Source: CAVYGM01 sp963768025
Lineage (GTDB): Bacteria > Bacteroidota > Bacteroidia > Cytophagales > Spirosomataceae
Reading direction: 5' to 3'
NCBI GenBank assembly: GCA_963768025.1
Contig: CAVYGM010000010.1
Coordinates: 62,001 to 126,000 of the forward strand
DNA length: 64,000 nt
In this document: one piece after another, positions 18,468 through 27,306 of the stretch
Layout of the letters: every line of letters starts with the position of its first letter
Numbering within the stretch: the stretch's first letter is position 1
Notes under the pieces: model-generated
Database searches by the model: none
What the model was told of the DNA's origin: nothing
Seen by the model: only the letters and a program-made list of their open reading frames with translations
Translations under genes and position numbers: made by a program

Positions 18468-18497
18468 GTCAGGCTCATTCCGAGTCTGACTTTTTTT
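18468..18497 (+). terminator. Orphan plus-strand terminator
   Basis: A 9-bp stem, GTCAGGCTC (18468-18476) with GAGTCTGAC (18482-18490, one G-T pair), is followed by seven T residues on the plus strand. No plus-strand gene ends nearby: the closest stop is at 17982. It could end a short untranslated transcript starting in the 18340-18460 AT-rich stretch. Confidence 0.5.
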
Positions 18498-18500
18498 GTA

Positions 18501-20012
18501 TCAACCTACCTCTACCACCTTCCCCTTGTCCAACCGTAGGAGGTGATTTACGCAGGAGGGGATCTCGTGCGGATAATGTGATACATAGATCAGCGTCCGT
18601 TCGCCCGAGCTACACACCCAATCCACCACCGACTTGAAATACTCCACGGCCCCGATGTCCAGACCTTGGCAGGGCTCATCCAGAATCAGAAGTGGCGGAT
18701 TCTTAACCAGCGCCCTTGCCAATAGCACAAGCCGTTGTTCTCCCTTTGAGAGCTTTTGGAGCGATCGTTCCAATACTTGTTCTACTCCCAAAAGCGACGC
18801 CAACCTGTGTACCTGTTCGGTCTGCACATCGGTTAGCTGACGAAAGTACACGCCCGTGGCGTCAAAAAAACCGGATGCAATGGCTTTGAACACGGTAGTT
18901 TCCACCGGAAAGTACAAATGCAATTCGGGCGAGACATGCCCGATTTTTTGCTTAATATCCCAGATAGATACGCCTTTTCCTCCCCTTTTCTGGTCGAAGA
19001 GGTCATACTCATTGGCGAAGCGTTGCGGGTGATCGGCCGTGAGAATGCTCAGCAGGGTAGATTTGCCCGAGCCATTGGGGCCCGTCAGCGCCCACCTCTC
19101 CCCTTTTTTTACTTTCCAATTGACCCCATCCAGTACCGCCTGACCGTCGTATACCACTTTTACATTTCTCAGGTCAAATGCATTTTCAAATTCTGTTCCT
19201 ACAGACAAAGTCGGTTGCCAAGTCCATTGGGGCAAATCCAGGGTAGGATTCAAAGGTACGCGCGAGGTTTGTGCCGATAGCGGGTAGGTATCCGGCGACC
19301 AGTCTTGGAGGAGTGAACTGGCCACTATGCATCCTTTTTCTACCTGCAAAATATGCGTCATGCATTCGGGAATTTCGGAAGGACTCGTCGCAAGAATGAG
19401 GGTAGTCCCTTTCAGAGCCAATTCGTCTAAGGCTTCCCGCAGCACCTGCCGGGAATGCACATCCAATCCCACAAAGGGGTGATCCAGCAGCAGGATATCG
19501 GGCTTCTTGACCAGCGACCTAGCCAGGAGCATCCGACGGGTCTCGCCATTGGATAAGGTAATGAAGGGATGATCCAGCAAATGGGTGAGTTGCAACAGTT
19601 CCGTTATTTCCTGCAAGCGATCCTGCGAAACGGTACTTTCCGCTACCTGCACGGACTTCTCATCAATGGTACCCACAGGCTTCATCTGTTCGGTGAGTAC
19701 CTCCCGAACGGTGGGCGCGATGGCCGCTTCGTAGGCTTGGAATCGTTGCTGATAGTACTGAGCTGCCGCCCGGGCTATGCGGTTGAAAGAGTAGTCATTG
19801 GCAGCAAACTCCACGGTACCCTGTTTTTGCAGGCGTCCCTGCGAGGTAGCCCAGCGCCCGGCCAGGGTTTCGAGCAGGGTAGTTTTACCGGAGCCGTTGC
19901 CTCCTATCACCGCCCACTGCTCACCGGGTTTTACCTCCCAGTTGAGATCAAAAAGGACTGGCGTGTCAAACTTACGAACCGAAACGTGGGTAAAGGAAAT
20001 TATAGGCATCAT
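18501..20012 (-). CDS. Double ABC ATPase, ModF/PhrA-like
   Basis: This is a soluble ATPase of 503 residues with two complete ABC domains and no membrane part, as in E. coli ModF (PhrA). Walker A sequences are GGNGSGKTT in the first half and GPNGSGKST in the second. The signature motifs are LSNGETRRMLLARSL and LSKGEQRLVLLARAL, each followed by a Walker B (ILLLDHPFVGLD, LLILDEPCQGLD). The first Walker B has His where a catalytic Glu is usual, so that site may be inactive. Tandem ATG codons at 20012 and 20009 are the likely start. An upstream TTG extension overlaps the terminator hairpin and was not used. The role in metal uptake or DNA repair is not established. Confidence 0.88.
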   Translation of the reverse strand: MMPIISFTHVSVRKFDTPVLFDLNWEVKPGEQWAVIGGNGSGKTTLLETLAGRWATSQGRLQKQGTVEFAANDYSFNRIARAAAQYYQQRFQAYEAAIAPTVREVLTEQMKPVGTIDEKSVQVAESTVSQDRLQEITELLQLTHLLDHPFITLSNGETRRMLLARSLVKKPDILLLDHPFVGLDVHSRQVLREALDELALKGTTLILATSPSEIPECMTHILQVEKGCIVASSLLQDWSPDTYPLSAQTSRVPLNPTLDLPQWTWQPTLSVGTEFENAFDLRNVKVVYDGQAVLDGVNWKVKKGERWALTGPNGSGKSTLLSILTADHPQRFANEYDLFDQKRGGKGVSIWDIKQKIGHVSPELHLYFPVETTVFKAIASGFFDATGVYFRQLTDVQTEQVHRLASLLGVEQVLERSLQKLSKGEQRLVLLARALVKNPPLLILDEPCQGLDIGAVEYFKSVVDWVCSSGERTLIYVSHYPHEIPSCVNHLLRLDKGKVVEVG

Positions 20013-20033
20013 CACAGGGAGATTCAGAAATGA

Positions 20034-20063
20034 AAAAGCCGCAACGGATGGGTTGCGGCTTTT
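20034..20063 (-). terminator. Terminator downstream of pdhB
   Basis: A perfect 12-bp stem, AAAAGCCGCAAC (20034-20045) with GTTGCGGCTTTT (20052-20063), encloses a 6-bp loop and has T-runs on both strands. It lies between the pdhB stop and the start of the double ABC ATPase gene, so it separates the two units. Confidence 0.85.
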
Positions 20064-20153
20064 CAATTAATTCGATTTGCGGTTAAGTTCGATCTTTTGA
20101 ATAGATTTTCACCCTGATTTCATCCCAAAGAACGAAACCCAACAGTCGAAGGC

Positions 20154-21134
20154 TTACTTATAGGTTACCGCATTAACCGCTTCAATAGTACGCTTTATGT
20201 TGGGAAGAATCTCTTCAATCAGCGTAGGCGCATACGGCAGGGGCACATCGCGGTTGGTGACCCGGAGTACCGGAGCATCCAGGTAGTCGAAAGCGTAGCG
20301 TTGAATGTGGTAGGCTATTTCGGAGGAAATGGAGGCAAGCGGCCAGGCTTCCTCTACCACCACGCACCGGTTGGTTTTCTTCACTGACTCCACGATAGTG
20401 GCATAATCTATGGGACGCACTGTACGTAAATCAATCAGTTCGGCTTTGATTCCGTTTTTGGCCAGTTCCTCTATGGCGGGTAACACTACCCTTGGGATCA
20501 TCTTGCCAAAAGACACAATCGTTACGTCCGAACCTTCCTTTTTTACCTCGGCTTTACCCAATTCAATAATATATTCCTCCTCGGGCACCTGCATTTTATC
20601 ACCGTACATCTGCTCCGACTCCATAAAAATAACGGGGTCGTTGTCGCGGATAGATGCTTTAAGCAAGCCTTTTGCGTCGTAGGGATTGGCAGGTACCACC
20701 ACTTTCAAACCGGGGGTATTCGCAAACCAGTTTTCAAAATTCTGCGAGTGCTGCGCTCCCAATTGTCCGGCATTACCGGTCGGCCCCCGAAATACGATGG
20801 GTACTCCGTACTGACCAGCCGACATAGAGAGCATCTTGGCCGCGCTATTGATGATTTGGTCAATGGCTACCAACGAGAAGTTAAAGGTCATGAATTCGAT
20901 GATCGGACGAAGGCCATTGGAGGCTGCTCCTACCCCAATACCCGCAAAACCTAACTCGGCAATGGGCGTGTCAATGACCCGCTTGGGGCCAAATTCGTCC
21001 AGCATACCCTGGCTGGCCTTGTAGGCACCGTTGTACTCGGCTACTTCTTCTCCCATCAGAAACACGCTTTGGTCGCGGCGCATTTCTTCCGACATAGCCT
21101 CTTTTATGGCATCTCTGAACGCTATTTCTCGCAT
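20154..21134 (-). CDS. pdhB: Pyruvate dehydrogenase complex E1 component, beta subunit
   Basis: The E1 alpha2-beta2 heterotetramer decarboxylates pyruvate with thiamine diphosphate and passes the acetyl group to E2. This 326-residue protein is a full-length beta subunit. It starts with the transketolase-like pyrimidine domain (ALLEALREAMSEEM-type REIAFRDAIKEAMSEEMRRD, then VFLMGEEVAEYNGAYKAS and the IAELGFAGIGVGAA segment). It ends with the transketolase C-terminal domain (VEEAWPLASISSEIAY). The alpha subunit is not adjacent, so the complex is encoded at separate loci here. A strong terminator follows and an octamer repeat lies before the start. Confidence 0.94.
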   Translation of the reverse strand: MREIAFRDAIKEAMSEEMRRDQSVFLMGEEVAEYNGAYKASQGMLDEFGPKRVIDTPIAELGFAGIGVGAASNGLRPIIEFMTFNFSLVAIDQIINSAAKMLSMSAGQYGVPIVFRGPTGNAGQLGAQHSQNFENWFANTPGLKVVVPANPYDAKGLLKASIRDNDPVIFMESEQMYGDKMQVPEEEYIIELGKAEVKKEGSDVTIVSFGKMIPRVVLPAIEELAKNGIKAELIDLRTVRPIDYATIVESVKKTNRCVVVEEAWPLASISSEIAYHIQRYAFDYLDAPVLRVTNRDVPLPYAPTLIEEILPNIKRTIEAVNAVTYK

Positions 21135-21140
21135 AAAATC

Positions 21141-21178
21141 AATTGTGAATGAGTAAAATCAGTGAATGAGTAAAATAA
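21141..21178 (+). repeat. Dispersed octamer repeat, copy B
   Basis: This is an imperfect copy of the TGAATGAG-type block found at 11510, 44477 and 50651, beginning AATTGTGAATGAGTAAAA and containing a second TGAATGAG unit. It sits directly upstream of the pdhB start codon, on the opposite strand. Confidence 0.5.
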
Positions 21179-21389
21179 TTAAGGGTTCAGAATCGAAAGT
21201 AGTATACATGACATGAGCTCTGTATTCTCACTTCCACCGCCCGAACGGCCCCGTCTTTCCCTCATTCCTACATTTGGATCGTAAAATTAGTCAATGGGGT
21301 TCAATTCTCAAATTGTTAACATAGACCAAAGGCATTAGAAGAGAGCTTTTTACTACTTTTAGCCAATAAAATCATAGACTTCCAGCTCC

Positions 21390-23840
21390 ATGCGACACTA
21401 TCTTACCCGTTTTATCCTGCTATTCATTTCCCTGACTTTCTTTTTGAATGCCTGTAAATCAGGAATGAGCGGTGCCCAAAACGATGAAATAAACGAACTC
21501 CGTACCAACCGCCTCCTGCTGCCAAACGGCTGGGCGTTGACCACCCCCGGCAAGAGTATCAAGCTAGGGGACTTGCCGCTTAACGTAGCGCTTTCTGCCT
21601 CCAAACGCTGGATGGCCTTTACAAACAATGGACACGGAACACAAACGATTACGCTCATTGACCGCGAGAAAGAAACGGTATCCGACGAAATCGCCATTCC
21701 GAAGTCGTGGGTGGGTTTGGCTTTCTCGCAGGATGAAAAAAGGCTCTATGCCTCCGGTGGAAACGACAATCTGATCCGGATTTATCAAAATACGGACGGA
21801 AAACTGAGCGAGTCCGGACAGATAGTGTTGGGCGAGTCCTGGCCCAAACAAAAAATTTCCCCGGCCGGCCTTTGTCTCGACGACGAGGCCCAGCGCCTCT
21901 ACGTAGTTACGAAAGATGATAGCGCGCTGTATACCTGCGATCCTGTGACACGGCAGGTACTGCGCCGCGAATCACTACCCGCCGAAGCGTATACCTGCTT
22001 GCTTTCTTCTGACAAATCTACCCTTTATATCTCTCTCTGGGGAGGCGAAAAAGTACTGGTGTACGATGTAGCCAAACGAGCTATGGTGGGTGAAATAGCC
22101 GTGGGCAGCCACCCCAACGACATGGTACAGACCAGCGACGGCAGGTACCTGTATGTGGCTAACGGAAACGAAAACACGGTGTCGGTCATTGATGTGGCCA
22201 ACCGTAAGGTAATCGAAACACTCACCACCTCGCTGTTTCCTGATGCCCCCGCGGGCAGTACCCCCAATGGCTTGGCGCTTTCGGAAGATCAAAACACCCT
22301 TTATATAGCCAATGCCGATAACAACTGCCTGGCGGTGTTCGACGTGGCGGAGCGGGGCGAGAGTCGTTCGCGGGGTTTTATCCCTACGGGCTGGTACCCC
22401 ACTGCGGTTCGCGAGGTAGGGGGCAAAATTTACGTAGCCAACGGCAAAGGCCTCACTTCCATGGCCAATCCGGGAGGCCCACAGCCCACCATGACCGCCG
22501 CCGAGCGGGACAAAGCGGAGTATATTGGGGGGCTGTTTGATGGGAACCTTACCATTATAGACCTACCGGACGAAGAACTTTTGGCCGGCTATACCCAACT
22601 TACGTACGAAAATACCCCCTACACCAAGGAACGGGAAACCCAAAGTGAGGGCAAGGCGGGCAACCCCGTGCCGCGCAAGGTAGGCGATCCGTCACCCGTA
22701 AAGTATGTGTTTTATATCATAAAGGAAAACCGCACCTATGACCAGGTGTTTGGCGATATGCCCGAGGGGAATGGTGATCCGAACCTGTGCCTTTTTCCCG
22801 AAAAAAATACGCCTAACCACCATGCCCTGGCGCGGGAATTTGTACTACTAGACAACTTCTATGTCAATGCCGAAGTAAGCGCCGACGGCCACAACTGGTC
22901 CATGGCGGGCTACGCCACTGACTTCGTAGAGAAAACCTGGCCCACCAGCTACAGCGGGCGCGGCGGCACGTACGACTACGAGGGTACCCGAAAGGCCGCT
23001 TACCCCAAGGATGGATTTATATGGGATTATTGCCAGCGGGCGGGGGTCAGTTACCGTTCGTACGGGGAATTTGTGAGTCAGGGAAGGCCCAACATCAAAG
23101 CTTTGGAAGGACATTTTGATCCCAACTATACGGGCTACGATTTGAGTTATAAGGATGTAGATCGGGAGGCCGCCTGGGAAAAAGACTTTGATGCCTTGGT
23201 GGCGGCTAATGCCGTGCCGCATTTCAATACTCTACGCATTTCCAACGACCACACATCCGGTATGCGGATCGGGGCCCCTACCCCACAGGCGGCCGTGGCC
23301 GACAACGACCTGGCGCTCGGGCGCTTTGTGGAGCACTTGTCCAAAAGCCCGATCTGGAAAGAATCCGTGGTATTCGTGGTGGAAGACGACGCTCAGAACG
23401 GCCCCGACCACGTGGACGCCCACCGCTCGGTGGCCCTGGTGATGGGACCGTACGTAAAACGTGGCTATGTAGACCACACCCTCTATAGTACTACTTCGCT
23501 GCTACGCACCATGGAGCTGATCCTGGGTCTGCCGCCCATGAGTCAGTACGATGCCGCCGCCACGCCACTGTGGCGCAGCTTCACCGACAAGCCCGACACC
23601 AAGCTCTATACGGCCCGGCCCAGCAACATCGACCTGGATCAGCGGAATGTGGCCATTAACAAACATTCCAGACGCTCCGGCGAGCTAAACCTGGCTGTGC
23701 CGGACGCCATCGATGACATTGAGTTTAGTGAGATTGTGTGGAAAGCTGTAAAGGGTATCAATAGCCCCATGCCAGCCCCCCGGCGGAGTGCCTTTGTGCG
23801 GGCGCAAGCTGAGGACGAAGAGGAGGAAGACGACGATTGA
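21390..23840 (+). CDS. Lipoprotein with YncE-type beta-propeller and phosphoesterase domains
   Basis: This 816-residue fusion protein opens with a lipoprotein signal peptide (residues 1-21) with the lipobox LNAC, so it is anchored to a membrane and exported. Residues about 60-390 form a beta-propeller with repeated YVTN-like units (YLYVANGNENTVSVIDVANRK, LYIANADNNCLAVFDVAE). Residues about 430-720 are a phosphoesterase domain of the acid-phosphatase/phospholipase C type (YVFYIIKENRTYDQVFGDMP, SADGHNWSMAGYATDFVEK, VVFVVEDDAQNGPDHVDAHR). Together these are the layout of the YncE/alkaline-phosphatase fusions. The C-terminus is a run of acidic residues. The substrate is unknown. Confidence 0.9.
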   Translation: MRHYLTRFILLFISLTFFLNACKSGMSGAQNDEINELRTNRLLLPNGWALTTPGKSIKLGDLPLNVALSASKRWMAFTNNGHGTQTITLIDREKETVSDEIAIPKSWVGLAFSQDEKRLYASGGNDNLIRIYQNTDGKLSESGQIVLGESWPKQKISPAGLCLDDEAQRLYVVTKDDSALYTCDPVTRQVLRRESLPAEAYTCLLSSDKSTLYISLWGGEKVLVYDVAKRAMVGEIAVGSHPNDMVQTSDGRYLYVANGNENTVSVIDVANRKVIETLTTSLFPDAPAGSTPNGLALSEDQNTLYIANADNNCLAVFDVAERGESRSRGFIPTGWYPTAVREVGGKIYVANGKGLTSMANPGGPQPTMTAAERDKAEYIGGLFDGNLTIIDLPDEELLAGYTQLTYENTPYTKERETQSEGKAGNPVPRKVGDPSPVKYVFYIIKENRTYDQVFGDMPEGNGDPNLCLFPEKNTPNHHALAREFVLLDNFYVNAEVSADGHNWSMAGYATDFVEKTWPTSYSGRGGTYDYEGTRKAAYPKDGFIWDYCQRAGVSYRSYGEFVSQGRPNIKALEGHFDPNYTGYDLSYKDVDREAAWEKDFDALVAANAVPHFNTLRISNDHTSGMRIGAPTPQAAVADNDLALGRFVEHLSKSPIWKESVVFVVEDDAQNGPDHVDAHRSVALVMGPYVKRGYVDHTLYSTTSLLRTMELILGLPPMSQYDAAATPLWRSFTDKPDTKLYTARPSNIDLDQRNVAINKHSRRSGELNLAVPDAIDDIEFSEIVWKAVKGINSPMPAPRRSAFVRAQAEDEEEEDDD

Positions 23841-23859
23841 ATGGATTGGGAATTTTGTA

Positions 23860-23899
23860 AAAGATAAGGAATCAGCTTCGGTGGGCTGGTTTCTTATCC
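23860..23899. terminator. Weak hairpin between convergent genes
   Basis: Complementary segments GATAAGGAA and TTCTTATC flank an inner ATCAGC/GCTGGT stem between the phosphoesterase stop (23840) and the response-regulator stop (23894). There is only a short T-run, so a bidirectional terminator is possible but weak. Confidence 0.4.
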
Positions 23900-24568
23900 C
23901 CGCTCGCCCATTTTGACCAAACCGTATTTGAACGCAAACAGGCTAAGACCCACATCCGTGTCTTCCCCGAGCTTTACCTTGATGTTCTGCCGATGGGTAG
24001 CCAAGGTAGGGGCTACAATATTGAGTTTTTGCATGATACTCAAATTGGTTTCTGACTTGGCGATTAGGGTCAGTACCTCTATTTCTTTGGGGGTCAGTTT
24101 GAAGTACGCGGGAGGATATTCCTGAGGATCGTGTACTCTGTGGTTCTGGGGAATGGAGGAAAGAACTCTGGTCACAGCTGGACTGAAGTACTCTCCCACC
24201 CGGTATACCTCTTCAACCGCTAAAAGCATTTTTTGCTTTTCATCACTTTTAAATACGTATCCATTCACCCCTACGTTGATCGCCTCGCGAATAAACTCCG
24301 GGCGTTCTTCAAACGTGATCATCAGAGTTTTCTGGGCAGGATACCTTTTCCTCAGTTCAACCACCAATTCTATCCCCGACATGCCTTTGAAGTGCAGATC
24401 CGTAATCACAATATCAACGGGCGTATGGCGCACAAAATCGAGGGCATCTTCCGCCGAATAACATTCCCGAACGACCTTGAATCTTTCGTTTCCTGAAAGC
24501 ACCGAAAATAATCCACAGAGCACCAAGTCATGGTCGTCGGCAATCAATATCTTTACGGGTTCTTCCAT
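23894..24568 (-). CDS. NarL/FixJ-type response regulator
   Basis: This 224-residue protein has an N-terminal receiver domain with the acidic pocket DD (11-12), the phosphoacceptor Asp in VIVITDLHFKGMSG (about residue 56) and the conserved Lys in GYVFKSD. A LuxR-type helix-turn-helix follows at about 150-205 (LTPKEIEVLTLIAKSETNLS, then LATHRQNIKVKLG). It follows the LytTR gene by 13 bp and is divergent from a 7TMR-DISM kinase with a NarX-like catalytic core, its most likely partner. It probably acts as a transcription factor when phosphorylated; its targets are unknown. Confidence 0.93.
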   Translation of the reverse strand: MEEPVKILIADDHDLVLCGLFSVLSGNERFKVVRECYSAEDALDFVRHTPVDIVITDLHFKGMSGIELVVELRKRYPAQKTLMITFEERPEFIREAINVGVNGYVFKSDEKQKMLLAVEEVYRVGEYFSPAVTRVLSSIPQNHRVHDPQEYPPAYFKLTPKEIEVLTLIAKSETNLSIMQKLNIVAPTLATHRQNIKVKLGEDTDVGLSLFAFKYGLVKMGERG

Positions 24569-24581
24569 AATTCGTTTGGCG

Positions 24582-24938
24582 TTAGAGTTTGGGAAACAGG
24601 CTTTTCTTGATATGTTTCACGCGTCTTTTTGCAATGGGTATTGAAGTTTTGTCCACAAGACTAATTTCGTATCTTTTTTCGGCCAATCCAAGCAAATAGA
24701 AGCGATTGACAAGATGGGATCTGTTTACTCGTACAAAATTATCAGGGAGAGATTCCTGTAAACGCGACAGGTTTCGAGAAGACAACACTTTATCGCCATT
24801 GGAAAGGTAAATCCAGGTGTAATTACGATCAGCTTCCAGCCTCAGAATTCTATGAAACGAAACGTCTTTGCGTTTCCCGTTAAATAAAATAGACAAACTT
24901 TGAAGGGGCGGTTGGGATTGAGGTAGCGGCGATGTCAT
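24582..24938 (-). CDS. LytTR DNA-binding domain protein
   Basis: This 118-residue protein is essentially a LytTR DNA-binding domain, with the expected RILRLEADRNYTWIYLSNGDK, LSRLQESLPDNFVRVNRSHLVN and final VDKTSIPIAKRRVKHIKK segments. There is no receiver domain, so it is not a complete response regulator by itself. ATG 24938 is preferred over an upstream TTG at 24995. It is the first gene of a two-gene unit with the NarL-type regulator and lies divergent to the 7TMR-DISM kinase across an intergenic region with a long palindrome. It may bind that palindrome. Confidence 0.85.
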   Translation of the reverse strand: MTSPLPQSQPPLQSLSILFNGKRKDVSFHRILRLEADRNYTWIYLSNGDKVLSSRNLSRLQESLPDNFVRVNRSHLVNRFYLLGLAEKRYEISLVDKTSIPIAKRRVKHIKKSLFPKL

Positions 24939-25034
24939 TGGTCCAGGATTTTGGTGAATTATAAAAACAGGTATCACAAATCTCCTGATTGACAATTAGT
25001 TAAACACTCAAACTTTATCTACATTTAGGAAGAT

Positions 25035-25078
25035 TATCTAGAAATAATTCTAGAAATATGTAGAATTATTTCTAGATA
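25035..25078. repeat. Perfect 18-bp inverted repeat in the divergent regulator/kinase promoter region
   Basis: The arms TATCTAGAAATAATTCTA (25035-25052) and its exact complement (25061-25078) flank an 8-bp spacer. There is no following T-run, so it is not a terminator. Its place between the LytTR gene (start 24938) and the kinase gene (start 25169) fits an operator for the local regulators. Confidence 0.6.
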
Positions 25079-25168
25079 TTTCCTACACAATTCGATTCCC
25101 TGGCAGTAGTATATTCCCTAATTTGCATTCCATACTCATTTATATCCACCCTAGCGACCGCCTACTAT

Positions 25169-27091
25169 ATGGATACTTCTTTTGGTACGATATCCATATC
25201 TGCTCCGTTTTCCTTTTCCAAGAGCTTTTGGAGGGTCATTCTTTTTCTGACGGGTATGCTGGGTTTTGTAAATACCGATTACGCACAGGTGGTAGTATTA
25301 AAGCAGAATCAAACCGAATACCAATTTTTAGAAAAGCTAAGTTACCAGGAAGACGAGGCCGATACCCTAACTATTGATCACTTCCTTCAAAACTCCCCTA
25401 CCTCGCGGTTCATCCCTGTCCGCTCAATGGATGGTAATTTGGGGTTTACGAATACCGTTCATTGGGCAAAATTCGAAGTTCTCAACACCTCTGCGTTACT
25501 TAGGGCCGATTGGTTGCTTGAAATAAGGTATTCGGCCTATGCCGAAGTGGATCTATACATTGTAAGCCAGCAGGGCAAAGTAGTATTTCAACAGCAGGGT
25601 GGCGACTGGCGAGGTACCCGAAGCCGCCCCATATCCTTTCACAACTTTGTTTTCAACCTTCCCCTTGAACCCAATACGGTTTATACCGTTTTTTTGAGAT
25701 TAAGACCGTTGGCCGGGCAGGTCATGATTCCTATCACCATCTGGGAAACAAAGGCCTTCATTAATTATGCCACCTTATACCAGCTTTTTTGGGGCATCTA
25801 CATGGGTATGCTGCTCATTGTGTTTTTGTACCATGCCATCGTGTACTATTTTAACCGGAAACAGAAGGAATACAAAGGCTACCTGTACCTTTCCCTCTAC
25901 CTTTTAACCTACCTGAATTTTGAACTCACCCGAGGGGGCTGTATTGGCGTGCGTTACCTGTGGCCCAATGCCCTTTGGTGGGTAAACAATGGCTTTGTGA
26001 CTTCATTTTTTATGATGATGATCATGTTCATTGTGTTCTACAGCATCATCCTGGAAATCCCTTCCAAAATGAAGGGTCTGACCATAGTACTCAAAGTTTT
26101 GGTCAGTACGGCTGTAGTAGCGCTTTTGTTCATAGTCATGGGCTGGTTGCCTCAGGTTTCAAAGAACGCTGCAAGTTTTGCTTTTGGAGGTATTGGCGGA
26201 TTGCCCCTCATTGTTGCGGCTTTCAGAAGCTGGCGATCCGAAACAGGCAACCAATCTACCGGGTTTTACTATATGATTGCGGCTCTGACCTTGTATACGG
26301 GTGGAGTAGTAACGTTTCTACACCGCTCTGGCTTGATAAAAGGAAGTGACTTTTTCAGATTAAATGCCCTCAATGTGGGCTCGATCATTGAATTTGTGGC
26401 GCTCTCCGTTGGTTTAGCCCTGCGAATCCGGTGGCAGCGACGGGAAAACATCCGCCTGGAAAACGAAACACAGAAGGCCGTTCTGGAAACAAAGCATACA
26501 GAGGTACAGCGGATGACCAGAGCCATTCATGACTATTTTGGAAGTCAGGCCCTTTCGCTCCAAGACAAGGTAAAGTCATTGTACCAAGACTATATAGATA
26601 CCCTGAACAAAAACAGAATGGAGGAGGTCTCGGCGTTAATCGGTGAAATTTTGGACGGTATCCGGTTAATGGCTCATTCTTACATGCCCTATAAGCTCAG
26701 TGAAAAAGGGCTTAGAACCGCTTTTTTTCAAATGGTTGAACGGTATAATGAATTTAATAAGGTAAAATTTGAATCACATTTTTCAGGAACCGAAGAAGGA
26801 TTGACCACGGAGGTTCAGGAGGAACTATACTATATCGTTCTCGAACTTTTTACAAACGTTCATAAACACTCCCAAGCCAACACAGCCGCCCTGATCACCT
26901 ATAACGAGGGTGATTTGTACTGCCTGCAGGTCCGCGACGACGGCGTGGGGCTCACCACCGACGAAAACCACCGGGGACGGGGCCTTAAAAATATTGAAGA
27001 AAGAGTCCATAACATCAATGGAAACCTGCACATCGTTTCCGAACCCGAGCGCGGTACCACGTTTTTAGTTAAGATACCCTTCCTGGACTAG
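25169..27091 (+). CDS. 7TMR-DISM sensor histidine kinase
   Basis: This 640-residue membrane receptor has four parts. An N-terminal signal segment is at residues about 20-40. A 7TMR-DISMED2-type extracellular domain (about 45-190) contains the NTVHWAKFEVLN and VYTVFLRLRPLAGQV stretches. Seven transmembrane helices lie at about 200-410. A C-terminal kinase starts with RAIHDYFGSQ, where His454 is the likely phosphorylation site. The HATPase domain (about 540-640) has the N-box ELFTNVHKHSQAN, the G1-box VRDDGVGL and GRGLKNIEERV. The ligand is unknown. It is divergent from LytTR and LuxR genes, which suggests a small signalling unit. Confidence 0.9.
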   Translation: MDTSFGTISISAPFSFSKSFWRVILFLTGMLGFVNTDYAQVVVLKQNQTEYQFLEKLSYQEDEADTLTIDHFLQNSPTSRFIPVRSMDGNLGFTNTVHWAKFEVLNTSALLRADWLLEIRYSAYAEVDLYIVSQQGKVVFQQQGGDWRGTRSRPISFHNFVFNLPLEPNTVYTVFLRLRPLAGQVMIPITIWETKAFINYATLYQLFWGIYMGMLLIVFLYHAIVYYFNRKQKEYKGYLYLSLYLLTYLNFELTRGGCIGVRYLWPNALWWVNNGFVTSFFMMMIMFIVFYSIILEIPSKMKGLTIVLKVLVSTAVVALLFIVMGWLPQVSKNAASFAFGGIGGLPLIVAAFRSWRSETGNQSTGFYYMIAALTLYTGGVVTFLHRSGLIKGSDFFRLNALNVGSIIEFVALSVGLALRIRWQRRENIRLENETQKAVLETKHTEVQRMTRAIHDYFGSQALSLQDKVKSLYQDYIDTLNKNRMEEVSALIGEILDGIRLMAHSYMPYKLSEKGLRTAFFQMVERYNEFNKVKFESHFSGTEEGLTTEVQEELYYIVLELFTNVHKHSQANTAALITYNEGDLYCLQVRDDGVGLTTDENHRGRGLKNIEERVHNINGNLHIVSEPERGTTFLVKIPFLD

Positions 27092-27306
27092 TCCCTATCG
27101 GTTGCATTTACTTTTTTGACGTTACTCGCCCTGGGTTTGACATATATTTCACTTCTATTCCGTCTTCCCATTTTTGGCCCTGATTGACAATCGTTTTTTT
27201 TGAAGGATAACTCTCCGGATCGCGGATTAGGTAGCACATTTGTTCTTGACTTCTCATCACCCTTTACTGAAGTCCGGAGAAACTGGGCATAAAATTCTTT
27301 TTCCAT
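27088..27306 (-). CDS. Possible small hypothetical protein, 72 residues
   Basis: An ATG-started frame (27306) encodes a basic, hydrophilic 72-residue protein without signal peptide or known motif. Its 3' end overlaps the stop region of the 7TMR kinase by 4 bp, and no ribosome-binding site is evident. It may be a chance open frame; I list it because it fills an otherwise gene-free area. Confidence 0.3.
   Translation of the reverse strand: MEKEFYAQFLRTSVKGDEKSRTNVLPNPRSGELSFKKNDCQSGPKMGRRNRSEIYVKPRASNVKKVNATDRD

Noticed and set aside
18468..18490. Hairpin as terminator of the double ABC ATPase gene on the minus strand
   Set aside because: The T-run lies on the plus strand; on the minus strand the hairpin is followed by mixed sequence, so it does not end that transcript.
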